Shown here in pieces: positions 1 to 7,557 of a stretch of 25,781 nt of DNA. This stretch comes from an uncultured Clostridia bacterium. GTDB taxonomy: Bacteria; Bacillota; Clostridia; TANB77; CAG-508. Each line of letters starts with the position of its first letter. Position 1 is the stretch's first letter. The translations under genes and the position numbers were made by a program. The notes under the pieces were generated by a model. It ran no database searches and was not told where the DNA came from. It worked only from the letters and a program-made list of their open reading frames with translations. Location: assembly GCA_948517135.1 (NCBI GenBank), contig CAORJJ010000017.1:1-25781 (forward strand). Direction: 5' to 3'.

Positions 1-60
1 GATTACCGAGAACTTTGAATGAAGAAAATATATTATCAAAATATATAGTATAAATAATAA
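1..60. repeat. Fragment of a structured repeat, second copy at 15316-15367
   Basis: Bases 1-52 match 15316-15367 with three mismatches (CG against TA at positions 7-8, and G against A near position 24). The shared core includes GAACTTTGAATGAA and ATATATTATCAAAATATATAG. After the core this copy runs straight into AATAATAATTTAT, whereas the other copy has about 20 extra bases before the equivalent AATAATAATTT. The window edge cuts this copy, so the rest of the element should lie to the left. It abuts the stop codon of the ZIP gene. Confidence 0.75.
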
Positions 61-61
61 T

Positions 62-838
62 TTATCCTAAACTCACATCCAATATCATCATTACTAAAAA
101 TCCAAGAGTAACACCTATCATTCCATACTTTGATAAATCTCCAACATTTTGTGACTCTGGAATCAATTCATCCACAACAACATATATCATTGCACCAGCA
201 GCAAAAGCTAATAAATAAGGCAAAACTGGCACAATCAAACTTGTAAGTAAAATTGTAATTATTGCAGCAATTGGTTCAACAATTCCTGATAATACACCAC
301 ATAAAAATGCTTTTGATTTTGGCATACCATTACTTTTTAGTGGCATAGAAATAATTGCCCCTTCTGGGAAATTTTGAACTGCAATCCCTATTGCTAGGGC
401 AAATGCTGCTGCCATAGTAATTCCAGAACCAGCAGTTAAACTACTTGCAAAAACGACTCCTACTGCCATTCCTTCTGGTATATTATGAAGTGTTACTGCT
501 AAAACAAGCATTGTTGTTTTATTTAACTTAAATTTCTTAATTCCCTTTTCTACATTATTTTCCAAATGTGGGACAATTGCATCTATTATCATTAAAAATA
601 ATATTCCTAAAATAAATCCTACTGTGGCAGGAATCCAACTAATCACACCTTGTTCTTCTGCCATTTCTATTGAAGGAATTATTAATGACCATACAGATGC
701 TGCAATCATAACTCCTGAAGCAAATCCTAATAATATTTTTTCTACTTTAGGATTTACTTGGTTTTTCATAAAGAAAACCATTAATGCTCCAACTGATGTT
801 CCTATAAAAGGAATAGCAATTCCTAATGCTAAATCCAT
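62..838 (-). CDS. ZIP family divalent metal transporter
   Basis: 258-residue polytopic membrane protein of the ZIP (ZupT/GufA-like) family, which moves zinc, iron or other divalent cations into the cytoplasm. Two paired signature motifs of the metal path are visible: HNIPEG at residues 118-123 and QNFPEG at 155-160. They lie in the fourth and fifth of about eight hydrophobic segments, and the length is normal for the family. AGAAAGGA sits seven bases before the ATG. The gene lies just downstream of feoB, separated by a hairpin terminator, so readthrough from the iron operon is possible. Which metal it carries cannot be told from sequence. Confidence 0.93.
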   Translation of the reverse strand: MDLALGIAIPFIGTSVGALMVFFMKNQVNPKVEKILLGFASGVMIAASVWSLIIPSIEMAEEQGVISWIPATVGFILGILFLMIIDAIVPHLENNVEKGIKKFKLNKTTMLVLAVTLHNIPEGMAVGVVFASSLTAGSGITMAAAFALAIGIAVQNFPEGAIISMPLKSNGMPKSKAFLCGVLSGIVEPIAAIITILLTSLIVPVLPYLLAFAAGAMIYVVVDELIPESQNVGDLSKYGMIGVTLGFLVMMILDVSLG

Positions 839-865
839 ACTTTATTCCTTTCTAATATTTTTTAG

Positions 866-899
866 AAAAAGCGAACATCTTTTAATTTCAATGTTCGCT
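866..899 (-). terminator. Rho-independent terminator after feoB
   Basis: Nine-base perfect stem: AGCGAACAT (870-878) pairs with ATGTTCGCT (891-899) around a 12-base loop. On the minus strand it is followed by five U. It lies between the feoB stop and the ZIP start, so it either ends feoAB or attenuates readthrough into the ZIP gene. Confidence 0.85.
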
Positions 900-941
900 A
901 ATTTTCTTATATATACTATTCTATTAATTATAAACTTGTCA

Positions 942-3047
942 CTATTTTTTACATGAATCACAATATTGACAACTTGAGCATTTTGAATATTCTTTACCAA
1001 CTTTTGATAAAACAATTTTAGCTACAAATGCTGCTACTATTCCTCCAACAATTACATCTGCAACATTTAATACTCCTCTTTCAATTCTACTTCCTACTTG
1101 ATATATTATAGTAGCTAATATCCATGCACAAATTGTTTGGAAAATAATCGCTTTTAGCATTTTCTTTATTCCTCCTAATTCTCTTCTCATTGCACCAATT
1201 GCTCCAAAACATGGTGCACTAAATAAATTAAATACCATAAATGCATATGCAGATGCAGGAGTAAACGAACTAAATATACTTCCATCTCCAAATATCTCTG
1301 CTCCGCTTTCTGTATCTTCTGCTAAACCAGCAATTACCGCCATTGAAGAAACAACTTGTTCTTTCGCAACTAATCCTTGTATAACAGAAACTGTTGCTCC
1401 CCAACTATTTTGACCTATCATTGGATAAAATACCCATGATATTTTATTACCTATTTTTGCCAAAATACTATTTTCTATATCAACCCCATATTCAAACTTA
1501 AATGAAAATGATAGTAAAAACCAAATAATTATTGAACACAATAATATTACTGTTCCTGCTCTTTTTATAAAAGCAATTACTTTATCAAAAACATCTTTTA
1601 TTACATATTTAATACTTGGAATTTTATATTCAGGTAATTCTGAAATATATGTACTTGAAGTTTTGGTAAATACAAATTTTTTCATTATTATTGCACTTAA
1701 AATTATAACTGCAATTGCCAAAAAATATAATGATGCTGATACAAAACCTGAATTTTCTTCAAAAAAGTAACTCGCAAATAATACTATTATAGGCAATTTA
1801 GCACTACATGGTATAAATGGTGTAAGTATTGTTGTTATTTTTCTTTCATCTTCATTTTCAATAATCCTTGATCCCATAATTCCTGGGACAGAACACCCTG
1901 AACCGACTATAAAAGGAATTAAACTTTTTCCACTTAACCCAATCTTTCTAAAAACTTTATCTAATAATAAGGCTATTCTTGACATATATCCTGTTGTTTC
2001 TAATAAAACAATGCATAAAAATAGTATTATTAATTGAGGAACAAATCCTAGGACTGCTCCAACTCCTGCTATAATTCCATCAACAACTAAACTATTTAAA
2101 ATCTCTGAAGTACCAAAATCTTCTAAAAGTTCTCCTATATACTTACTTAAAAAATCAACTCCCAAACCAACCCATTCAACACTTGTACTTCCTATAATAC
2201 CTACTGATAAATAATAAATCAAAAACATAATTATTATAAATATCGGAAATGCAATAAATTTATTCAAAAAAACTTTATCTAATTTATCTGATATTGATTC
2301 ATAATGTTTATTTTGTATTACTGATTGTTCTTTTACTTTTTCTATATAGTTATATCTTTCAGTGGCTATGATTTCCTCAAAATCTGTATCATAATTTTTT
2401 TCTTCTTTTTCTATTATTTTACTTATTTCTTCTGTTACTTTATTTTTAAATCTCTCATCTTTTTCTAATAGTTTAACACTAACAAATTTTCTATGCTTTG
2501 ACTCTATTTTATCTTTAATTAGTTCGATTGAATCTTCTAATGATGAATCAAACACACGTTGCCTTATTAAATCATCACTTTTTTTCACTTCATTTATTAA
2601 TTCATTAATTCCTGTTCCTCTTAAAGCTGATATTTTATATACTTTTACTCCTAATAGTATTTCTAATTTTTTTACATCTATTGATATTCCTTTCTTTTCT
2701 AACATATCTGCCATATTTAAAGCAACTATTACTTTGTTATCTAATTCCATCAATTGTGTTGTTAAATATAAGCTTCTTTCTAAAGATGTACTATCAACTA
2801 TGTTTATTATAACTTCTGGATTTTCTTCAAAAATAAACTTTCTTGAAATTTCTTCTTCTGTACTATATGGACTTAAAGAATATATACCAGGTAAATCTGT
2901 AATTTCAAGATCTGTTCCCTTGATTTTTCCAGTTTTCTTTTCAATTGTAACACCTGGCCAATTACCAATTTTGGCATTCATTCCTGTTAAACAATTAAAT
3001 AATGTAGTTTTACCACTATTTTGATTTCCTATTAATGCTACTTTCAT
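942..3047 (-). CDS. feoB: Ferrous iron transport protein FeoB
   Basis: 701-residue inner membrane Fe(II) uptake protein. The N-terminal GTPase domain shows G1 GNQNSGKTT (residues 7-15), G3 DLPG (51-54) and G4 NMAD (111-114). A helical regulatory linker follows, then two Gate-type membrane halves; the motif GSGCSVPGIMGSR is typical of the family. The C-terminus is a short cysteine-rich tail (CSSCQYCDSC), as in many Firmicute FeoB proteins. The chosen ATG at 3047 directly precedes the G1 strand. An in-frame TTG eight codons upstream is less likely because it overlaps feoA. The feoA stop and this ATG are separated by one base, so the two are translationally coupled. Confidence 0.97.
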   Translation of the reverse strand: MKVALIGNQNSGKTTLFNCLTGMNAKIGNWPGVTIEKKTGKIKGTDLEITDLPGIYSLSPYSTEEEISRKFIFEENPEVIINIVDSTSLERSLYLTTQLMELDNKVIVALNMADMLEKKGISIDVKKLEILLGVKVYKISALRGTGINELINEVKKSDDLIRQRVFDSSLEDSIELIKDKIESKHRKFVSVKLLEKDERFKNKVTEEISKIIEKEEKNYDTDFEEIIATERYNYIEKVKEQSVIQNKHYESISDKLDKVFLNKFIAFPIFIIIMFLIYYLSVGIIGSTSVEWVGLGVDFLSKYIGELLEDFGTSEILNSLVVDGIIAGVGAVLGFVPQLIILFLCIVLLETTGYMSRIALLLDKVFRKIGLSGKSLIPFIVGSGCSVPGIMGSRIIENEDERKITTILTPFIPCSAKLPIIVLFASYFFEENSGFVSASLYFLAIAVIILSAIIMKKFVFTKTSSTYISELPEYKIPSIKYVIKDVFDKVIAFIKRAGTVILLCSIIIWFLLSFSFKFEYGVDIENSILAKIGNKISWVFYPMIGQNSWGATVSVIQGLVAKEQVVSSMAVIAGLAEDTESGAEIFGDGSIFSSFTPASAYAFMVFNLFSAPCFGAIGAMRRELGGIKKMLKAIIFQTICAWILATIIYQVGSRIERGVLNVADVIVGGIVAAFVAKIVLSKVGKEYSKCSSCQYCDSCKK

Positions 3048-3048
3048 T

Positions 3049-3279
3049 TTACTTAACCACCTCCACTTCAATTTTGTTTAAATCCGCTTTTCTAATACAA
3101 AGTTCATAATCTCTTAGTTCAATGTCAATAGGATCTCCCATTGGTGTTATTTTCTTTATTTTCACTTCAACACCTCTAGTAATTCCCATATCAAGTAAAT
3201 GTCTTCTAATTTCTTTATTTTCAACATCTAACTTAATAACTTTGGCTTTCTGACCAACTTTAAGTTCATCAAGTTTCAT
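3049..3279 (-). CDS. feoA: Ferrous iron transport protein FeoA (SH3-like)
   Basis: 76-residue cytoplasmic SH3-like protein that partners FeoB in Fe(II) uptake. The sequence has the usual FeoA pattern: an opening LDELKVGQKAKVIKL, a central LLDMGITRGVEVKI and a closing ELCIRKADLNKIEV. It is the first gene of the feoAB operon. A strong GGAGGTG site lies five bases before the ATG, with a consensus promoter upstream. Its stop is one base from the feoB ATG. Confidence 0.95.
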   Translation of the reverse strand: MKLDELKVGQKAKVIKLDVENKEIRRHLLDMGITRGVEVKIKKITPMGDPIDIELRDYELCIRKADLNKIEVEVVK

Positions 3280-3294
3280 ATTTCACCTCCATAT

Positions 3295-3310
3295 ATGAAA
3301 TTTATTTCAT
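3295..3310. promoter_or_regulatory. Palindromic candidate operator in the feoAB leader
   Basis: ATGAAATTTATTTCAT is a 16-base inverted repeat: 7-base arms around a central TT. It lies between the likely transcription start and the feoA ribosome binding site. The position fits a repressor site, such as a Fur- or DtxR-type regulator or the divergent TetR protein. The sequence is not a close match to a classical Fur box. The role is inferred from position and symmetry. Confidence 0.4.
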
Positions 3311-3321
3311 CTTTTGAAGTA

Positions 3322-3350
3322 ATTATATTTCAACTTATATTTAATGTCAA
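3322..3350 (-). promoter_or_regulatory. Sigma-A type promoter of feoAB
   Basis: On the minus strand, TTGACA (3345-3350) and TATAAT (3322-3327) are separated by exactly 17 bases. Both hexamers match consensus. A weaker symmetry, TTGAA...TTCAA (3314-3333), overlaps the -10 element. Confidence 0.85.
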
Positions 3351-3384
3351 TGAAAAATATGAATCTTTTTTCACATTTCAAAGA

Positions 3385-3413
3385 TTGACTTTTCCTCTCA
3401 AATCTTTTATACT
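3385..3413 (+). promoter_or_regulatory. Sigma-A type promoter of the TetR gene
   Basis: TTGACT (3385-3390), a 17-base spacer, then TATACT (3408-3413). It lies 34 bases before the TetR ATG and diverges from the feoAB promoter. Confidence 0.8.
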
Positions 3414-3447
3414 ATCAATATCAGTAATTTAGAAAGGATTTATCTTT

Positions 3448-4050
3448 ATGGGAAATTCAGAAATAAGAGAACCAATTCAAAAGCGTTCTATCGAAAAAAA
3501 AGAAAAAATTATAAAATATGGTTTTGATTTAATTTGTGAAAAAGGATATCATAATACTAATACTGCAGAAATTGCAAAATCTGCTGGTGTTTCAACAGGA
3601 ATTGTATATCAATACTTTAATGACAAAAGAGATATTTTTCTTCAAGGAATTGAACAATATTCAAAAAGCTTACTATTTCCTATAAATGAAATATCTATTT
3701 CAAATTCTAAATCAAATACTTTAGAAGAAGACTTGATAAATGTTATAAATAAATCAATTAAAAATCATAAATTATCAGAGTCTGCACATGAAGAAATTTA
3801 TGCTCTTCAACATTCAGATTCAGATGTAGCAAAAATATTTTTCGAACAAGAAATTGAAGCTACTAATACTTTAATTTCTGTTTTAGAAAGTAAAAATATA
3901 AAAACAGATAATATAAAAGAAAAAGCTCATTTAATTATTTCTATGATAGACAATTTGTGTCATGAAATTGTCTATCACAAGCATAAAGATATGAACTATG
4001 AAATTATGAAGGATATTGTAGTTAAATCTATAATAAACCTATTAAATTAA
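3448..4050 (+). CDS. TetR/AcrR family transcriptional regulator
   Basis: 200-residue regulator. The N-terminal helix-turn-helix domain (about residues 15-62) has the typical TetR pattern: EKIIKYGFDLICEKGYHNT, then TAEIAKSAGVSTGIVYQYF, then DKRDIFLQG. The helical C-terminal ligand domain is generic, so no ligand can be named. AGAAAGGA precedes the ATG. It is divergent from feoAB, from which it is separated by 168 bases holding both promoters, so autoregulation or control of feoAB is plausible but unproven. A strong hairpin terminator follows. Confidence 0.92.
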   Translation: MGNSEIREPIQKRSIEKKEKIIKYGFDLICEKGYHNTNTAEIAKSAGVSTGIVYQYFNDKRDIFLQGIEQYSKSLLFPINEISISNSKSNTLEEDLINVINKSIKNHKLSESAHEEIYALQHSDSDVAKIFFEQEIEATNTLISVLESKNIKTDNIKEKAHLIISMIDNLCHEIVYHKHKDMNYEIMKDIVVKSIINLLN

Positions 4051-4054
4051 GCAT

Positions 4055-4100
4055 AAAAAGAAGATTACCCTTGTATGAGTCCAAGGGTAATCTTCTTTTT
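4055..4100. terminator. Strong bidirectional terminator
   Basis: An 18-base perfect stem (4055-4072 with 4083-4100) around a 10-base loop. It has A5 on one side and T5 on the other, so it can stop transcription both from the TetR gene and from the radical SAM gene coming the other way. Confidence 0.9.
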
Positions 4101-4195
4101 GTTTTATCCTCCTCTTTACTATTCAGTTAATGAGTTACTTTTGAAAAAACTTTATTCTCATTTCTGTAAAAATTTTATACCAGAAAGAGATTAAA

Positions 4196-4954
4196 TTACC
4201 TATTCCATGTACCACTCAAATAATCATCAAGTTCCTCGTGACACCATGTTTTGTTATAGTTTCCATTGGGATAAACTTTTGGTACTGTCGGCTCATCTAC
4301 GATATTGGTCTCGCCATGTATACATTTCTTTATTCTTACTCCTTTATAAAAAGTATACATATACGAACCATTACGCTCCCATTTCAATGTATCGAGCAAC
4401 GCCCAAATTTCCTTATCTTTACACAGTTCCTCAAAATCTGGTGTAAAATACATGCTAATGGATCTTCTAAAAAATCCCTCTGTGTATTCCACAAAATGTT
4501 CAAGATTTTCCAGTGTAAGAGCTGTATCACCTGCTAATTTAATATTTATCTTGTCACTCCATTGTCTCCAGAAATCAATTTCTTCATCGCTGTCAACTGT
4601 AATCTGAATTGAATCGTAATACGGAATCAGTTGAATGATTTTCTCTTTAAGAATTCCATTAGTACTCATCATCACAAGAAAACCTTTGCTATGAACAAGT
4701 TCTGCAATAGAAATTAGTTTTTCAGTTGCTAAAACCGTAGGTTCTCCTCCGAGAAGAAGCACTTCCAGCGTTTTATCTGTATATCTCCGTATCATATCCA
4801 AAAATTTCTCAATTGTTTCCAGTGAAATTACCTGCGTAGATGTTCTGATGAACTTATCTATGCAATGCTTGCACCGTTTATTACATATATGAGATGTAAC
4901 AATATCCACATGATCCAATACAACGTTTCCAATAGGTAATTTAATTTGACTCAT
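4196..4954 (-). CDS. Lone radical SAM protein
   Basis: 252-residue radical SAM enzyme. C24, C28 and C31 form the CxxxCxxC motif that binds the 4Fe-4S cluster. LLLGGEPT at about residues 66-73 is the GGEP-like SAM-binding motif. The barrel appears complete, but no full SPASM domain follows. Only two cysteines near the C-terminus (KKCIHG and TWCHEE) could serve an extra cluster or a zinc site. GGAGGAAG precedes the ATG, and the gene has its own promoter and terminator. It has no visible partner and no small precursor-like gene beside it. By eye its codon use is more GC-rich than its neighbours, which hints at transfer. The substrate is unknown. Confidence 0.85.
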   Translation of the reverse strand: MSQIKLPIGNVVLDHVDIVTSHICNKRCKHCIDKFIRTSTQVISLETIEKFLDMIRRYTDKTLEVLLLGGEPTVLATEKLISIAELVHSKGFLVMMSTNGILKEKIIQLIPYYDSIQITVDSDEEIDFWRQWSDKINIKLAGDTALTLENLEHFVEYTEGFFRRSISMYFTPDFEELCKDKEIWALLDTLKWERNGSYMYTFYKGVRIKKCIHGETNIVDEPTVPKVYPNGNYNKTWCHEELDDYLSGTWNR

Positions 4955-5028
4955 ACTACTTCCTCCTGTTTTCTATAATTTTATTGATAGAGTCTAAATA
5001 TACAATTAAAAATGTGCATATCATTTAT

Positions 5029-5057
5029 ATTATATCATGTTTACATAAATAAATCAA
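5029..5057 (-). promoter_or_regulatory. Promoter of the lone radical SAM gene
   Basis: On the minus strand, TTGATT (5052-5057), a 17-base spacer and TATAAT (5029-5034). The -35 box directly abuts the stop codon of the upstream VTT-domain gene. Confidence 0.7.
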
Positions 5058-5762
5058 TCAATTCTGTACTATACTTTGAACAATATCTGGTTTTCTATTT
5101 AATATGAATAGTAAAATTCCTGATATAGAAAAAGTTATGACATATGTTATCAAAATTATAATCCAATTTCCATATAGTATATTACTACCTACAATTGTTG
5201 AAGATATAATTGATGGAAATCTTGCAAATGTTGATATTAATAAAAATTCAATTGGTTTTATTGGAAGTAATCCACCTATATATACAAATATATCTTTTGG
5301 GAGTCCTGGTATAAAAAATGATAAAAATAGCAATATTCTAATTTTATTTCTATCACTCCATGTTTTACTATTTTGAATTTTAGAAAGTTTTTCTTCTGAA
5401 ATAAAAGTTACAATAAAATCTCTACCAAACTTTCTAACTAGAAAATAAATTATAAGTGTTGTTACAAATACACCTACATATATTACCAATAATCCTCCCC
5501 AAGTTCCAAAACACATTCCTGCAAGAAGTTCCACTGGCTCTCCTGGTAATATTGGAAAAAACATTTGAGTAAACATTAATCCCAATATCATCAATACTCC
5601 TTGATATCCAGAATTTTCAATATTAACTTTAAATGTATTTCTTCCTTCTTCTGTTGCTATATTTTTAAATATTGGAAAAACTTTTATAGTTATAATTAAC
5701 ATCATTAACAATATTAATATAAAAATAAATGTTTTAAGAATTTTCATTTTGCTATTCTTCAT
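5058..5762 (-). CDS. VTT-domain (TVP38/DedA-like) membrane protein
   Basis: 234-residue integral membrane protein with about six hydrophobic segments. The VTT/SNARE-associated family pattern is visible: a re-entrant loop with PGEPVELLAG (PGEP at 73-76) and a second half with FIPGLPKDIFVYIGG. Relatives in the DedA/TVP38 group act in lipid transport and membrane homeostasis. It overlaps the upstream glycosyltransferase gene by 11 bases, so the two are cotranscribed. This suggests a shared role in envelope or glycolipid export, which is inference. Confidence 0.88.
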   Translation of the reverse strand: MKNSKMKILKTFIFILILLMMLIITIKVFPIFKNIATEEGRNTFKVNIENSGYQGVLMILGLMFTQMFFPILPGEPVELLAGMCFGTWGGLLVIYVGVFVTTLIIYFLVRKFGRDFIVTFISEEKLSKIQNSKTWSDRNKIRILLFLSFFIPGLPKDIFVYIGGLLPIKPIEFLLISTFARFPSIISSTIVGSNILYGNWIIILITYVITFSISGILLFILNRKPDIVQSIVQN

Positions 5763-7005
5763 ATTTTACTCCACTTTTACTAATATAATTAAACTTTAAA
5801 ATACTTTCTAAATTAACAGTTCTTATATGTTCTATCCTTTCCCAAGTTGATTTCTTTTCAAATAGTGCTACTATATTTATTGGAACCCATGATAAATAAA
5901 ATACTGGTAATAAAATAATACCCTTTATATAATTTCTAACATGTTTTTGATTAATTTTCACAATACCAATAATAAGTATTATATTACTCATGTAGTATAG
6001 TATCAATAGTATAGCTTTAGATACATAATTGATTTTTCTATACATTAGAAAATCAACTATTACTTGTAATACAATATTAAAAGTTCCAACTAATTGTATA
6101 AGTGGTGCTGTTAAAAACATTATTGATTCTACTGAACCAAAATTTTTATTTTTAAATATGTCCATTATAATTCTATTCCAATATGCTTTTAAACATTGAA
6201 GAGTTCCAACAGACCATCTTTTTCTTTGTTTCCACGATACTTCAAAAGTAGTTGGTTGTTCATCATATGTTATTGCATTTTCTACAAATGCAATCTGTTC
6301 ATTATTTAATCCACAATTTACATTAAGTTCAATATCTTCAGTAATAGTTAAGGCATTATAACCATTTTCTTCTATATATTCCTTTGATATCATAAAACCT
6401 GTTCCATTTACAAAACATGATTTATCTATATTATTTCTTGCTCTATTCATAAAATAATTTTGAATTATATAATGAAGTGAATGTGAACTTGATATCCATG
6501 TATCTTTTGGATTTTTGCTATCTCTATACCCTTGTGCGATTCTATATCCTTCTATCAATTTATTATTCATTTCTTTTATAAAATTAGGATGGACAATATT
6601 ATCAGCATCAAAAATTAAATATGCATTATAATTGTATGCTCTTAAATATTTAAAAGCATATCTTAATACATCTCCTTTTGAATTAGCTATAATTTTACTA
6701 CAATCTATAATTTTTGAATTATAACTTTTAGCAATTTCTTCAGTATTATCATCACAATTATTTGGTACTACATAAATGTCATACATTTCTTTTGGATAAT
6801 TTTGACTATTTAAACTCTGAATTAAATCACCAATTACAATGCTTTCGTTTCTTGCTGGAATAATTATAGCAAACTTTTTATATTCTTTTTTCTCTATGTA
6901 ATTATGGCTCTTTTTAAATGCAAATATTCCAATTATCACATAATATAACATATAACTTATTGATACAAAATTAATTATCAAAATTAGTATTCTAAAAAAA
7001 TTCAT
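5752..7005 (-). CDS. Membrane family 2 glycosyltransferase
   Basis: 417-residue processive-type GT2 enzyme. An N-terminal membrane helix (about residues 5-30) precedes the catalytic domain. That domain shows PARNES (50-55), a DAD metal site near residue 133, a TED acceptor motif near 222 and QRKRW (the QxxRW motif) near 257. At least three hydrophobic segments follow. The layout matches cellulose/hyaluronan synthase-like and N-acetylglucosaminyl transferases that build surface polysaccharides. The donor sugar cannot be told. It heads a two-gene operon with the VTT protein. Its upstream DNA holds an unusual direct repeat (7057-7090). Confidence 0.9.
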   Translation of the reverse strand: MNFFRILILIINFVSISYMLYYVIIGIFAFKKSHNYIEKKEYKKFAIIIPARNESIVIGDLIQSLNSQNYPKEMYDIYVVPNNCDDNTEEIAKSYNSKIIDCSKIIANSKGDVLRYAFKYLRAYNYNAYLIFDADNIVHPNFIKEMNNKLIEGYRIAQGYRDSKNPKDTWISSSHSLHYIIQNYFMNRARNNIDKSCFVNGTGFMISKEYIEENGYNALTITEDIELNVNCGLNNEQIAFVENAITYDEQPTTFEVSWKQRKRWSVGTLQCLKAYWNRIIMDIFKNKNFGSVESIMFLTAPLIQLVGTFNIVLQVIVDFLMYRKINYVSKAILLILYYMSNIILIIGIVKINQKHVRNYIKGIILLPVFYLSWVPINIVALFEKKSTWERIEHIRTVNLESILKFNYISKSGVKYEE

Positions 7006-7056
7006 AATATCGCCTCTTTAATAAAAATCTCAATTAACTGTTTTTATTATATAAAA

Positions 7057-7090
7057 ACTTTATTAAGAAAAAATATATACTTTATTAAGA
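7057..7090. repeat. Direct repeat ACTTTATTAAGA upstream of the glycosyltransferase
   Basis: ACTTTATTAAGA occurs at 7057-7068 and again at 7079-7090, a 22-base period (about two helical turns). A partial third copy, TTTATTAA, follows at 7092-7099. A TATAAT on the minus strand at 7046-7051 has no good -35 box; the repeats occupy the region around it. OmpR/PhoB-type regulators bind direct repeats spaced in multiples of about 11 bases, so this is a candidate activator site. Confidence 0.45.
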
Positions 7091-7131
7091 TTTTATTAAT
7101 GGAATTTATAGGCACTCAAAGATTGTCATTA

Positions 7132-7160
7132 TTGATTGTTCACATAAAATATGTTATAAT
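7132..7160 (+). promoter_or_regulatory. Promoter of the 93-residue orphan gene
   Basis: TTGATT (7132-7137), a 17-base spacer, then TATAAT (7155-7160). It lies 45 bases before the chosen ATG at 7206. Confidence 0.75.
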
Positions 7161-7205
7161 ATTATTGTTACTCATAGAAATATGTTCTTTAGAAAGGATG
7201 ATTAT

Positions 7206-7487
7206 ATGTATCCACAAATGCCTAAATTATTTCCAACCCTTGATTTTGATGGCTATCAATTAACCATGATTGATCGGCCAAGTTGCAATTACAATGTTTG
7301 GAAAAATGACGAAATCATTGCAAAAATATCAGTAGGCTTCGATTGCGTGCTCGTTAATACTGGAACTGAGCTTTTGTACATTCCATATGATATAAGTGTT
7401 CACGTTCTCGAATGTAACTCTGGTGTAATTCTCCCGATTGAGAAAATGGAAAAAATTATTTTGTGTGCTGCACTTTTTAATCATTAA
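7206..7487 (+). CDS. Hypothetical 93-residue protein
   Basis: I do not recognise this protein. It is probably a small soluble alpha/beta protein. It alternates hydrophobic and polar stretches (DFDGYQLTMIDRPS, IIAKISVGFDCVLVNTGTELLYIPYDISVHVLEC) that look like several beta strands, and ends in a short helix (EKMEKIILCAALF). It has three cysteines and no signal peptide. The ATG at 7206 is preferred over the in-frame ATG at 7182 because AGAAAGGA sits seven bases upstream. It is a single-gene unit with its own promoter and a shared terminator, facing the opposite way to both neighbours. Its codons are richer in GC (for example CGG, CTC, CCG) than those of nearby genes. Confidence 0.75.
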   Translation: MYPQMPKLFPTLDFDGYQLTMIDRPSCNYNVWKNDEIIAKISVGFDCVLVNTGTELLYIPYDISVHVLECNSGVILPIEKMEKIILCAALFNH

Positions 7488-7512
7488 TCCATGGGGCTAA
7501 ATTATAGTCACA

Positions 7513-7544
7513 AAAAACGTCGAGTGTAAAAACTCGACGTTTTT
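7513..7544. terminator. Bidirectional terminator between the orphan gene and argS
   Basis: AAAAACGTCGAGT (7513-7525) pairs perfectly with ACTCGACGTTTTT (7532-7544) around a six-base loop. It has an A tract on one side and a T tract on the other, and ends both convergent units. Confidence 0.92.
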
Positions 7545-7557
7545 GGTTATTTATATT

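Noticed and set aside
7057..7099. Possible start of a CRISPR array
   Set aside because: Only two full 12-base copies plus a partial one, with a 10-base gap; too short and too few for a CRISPR, and no cas genes are present.
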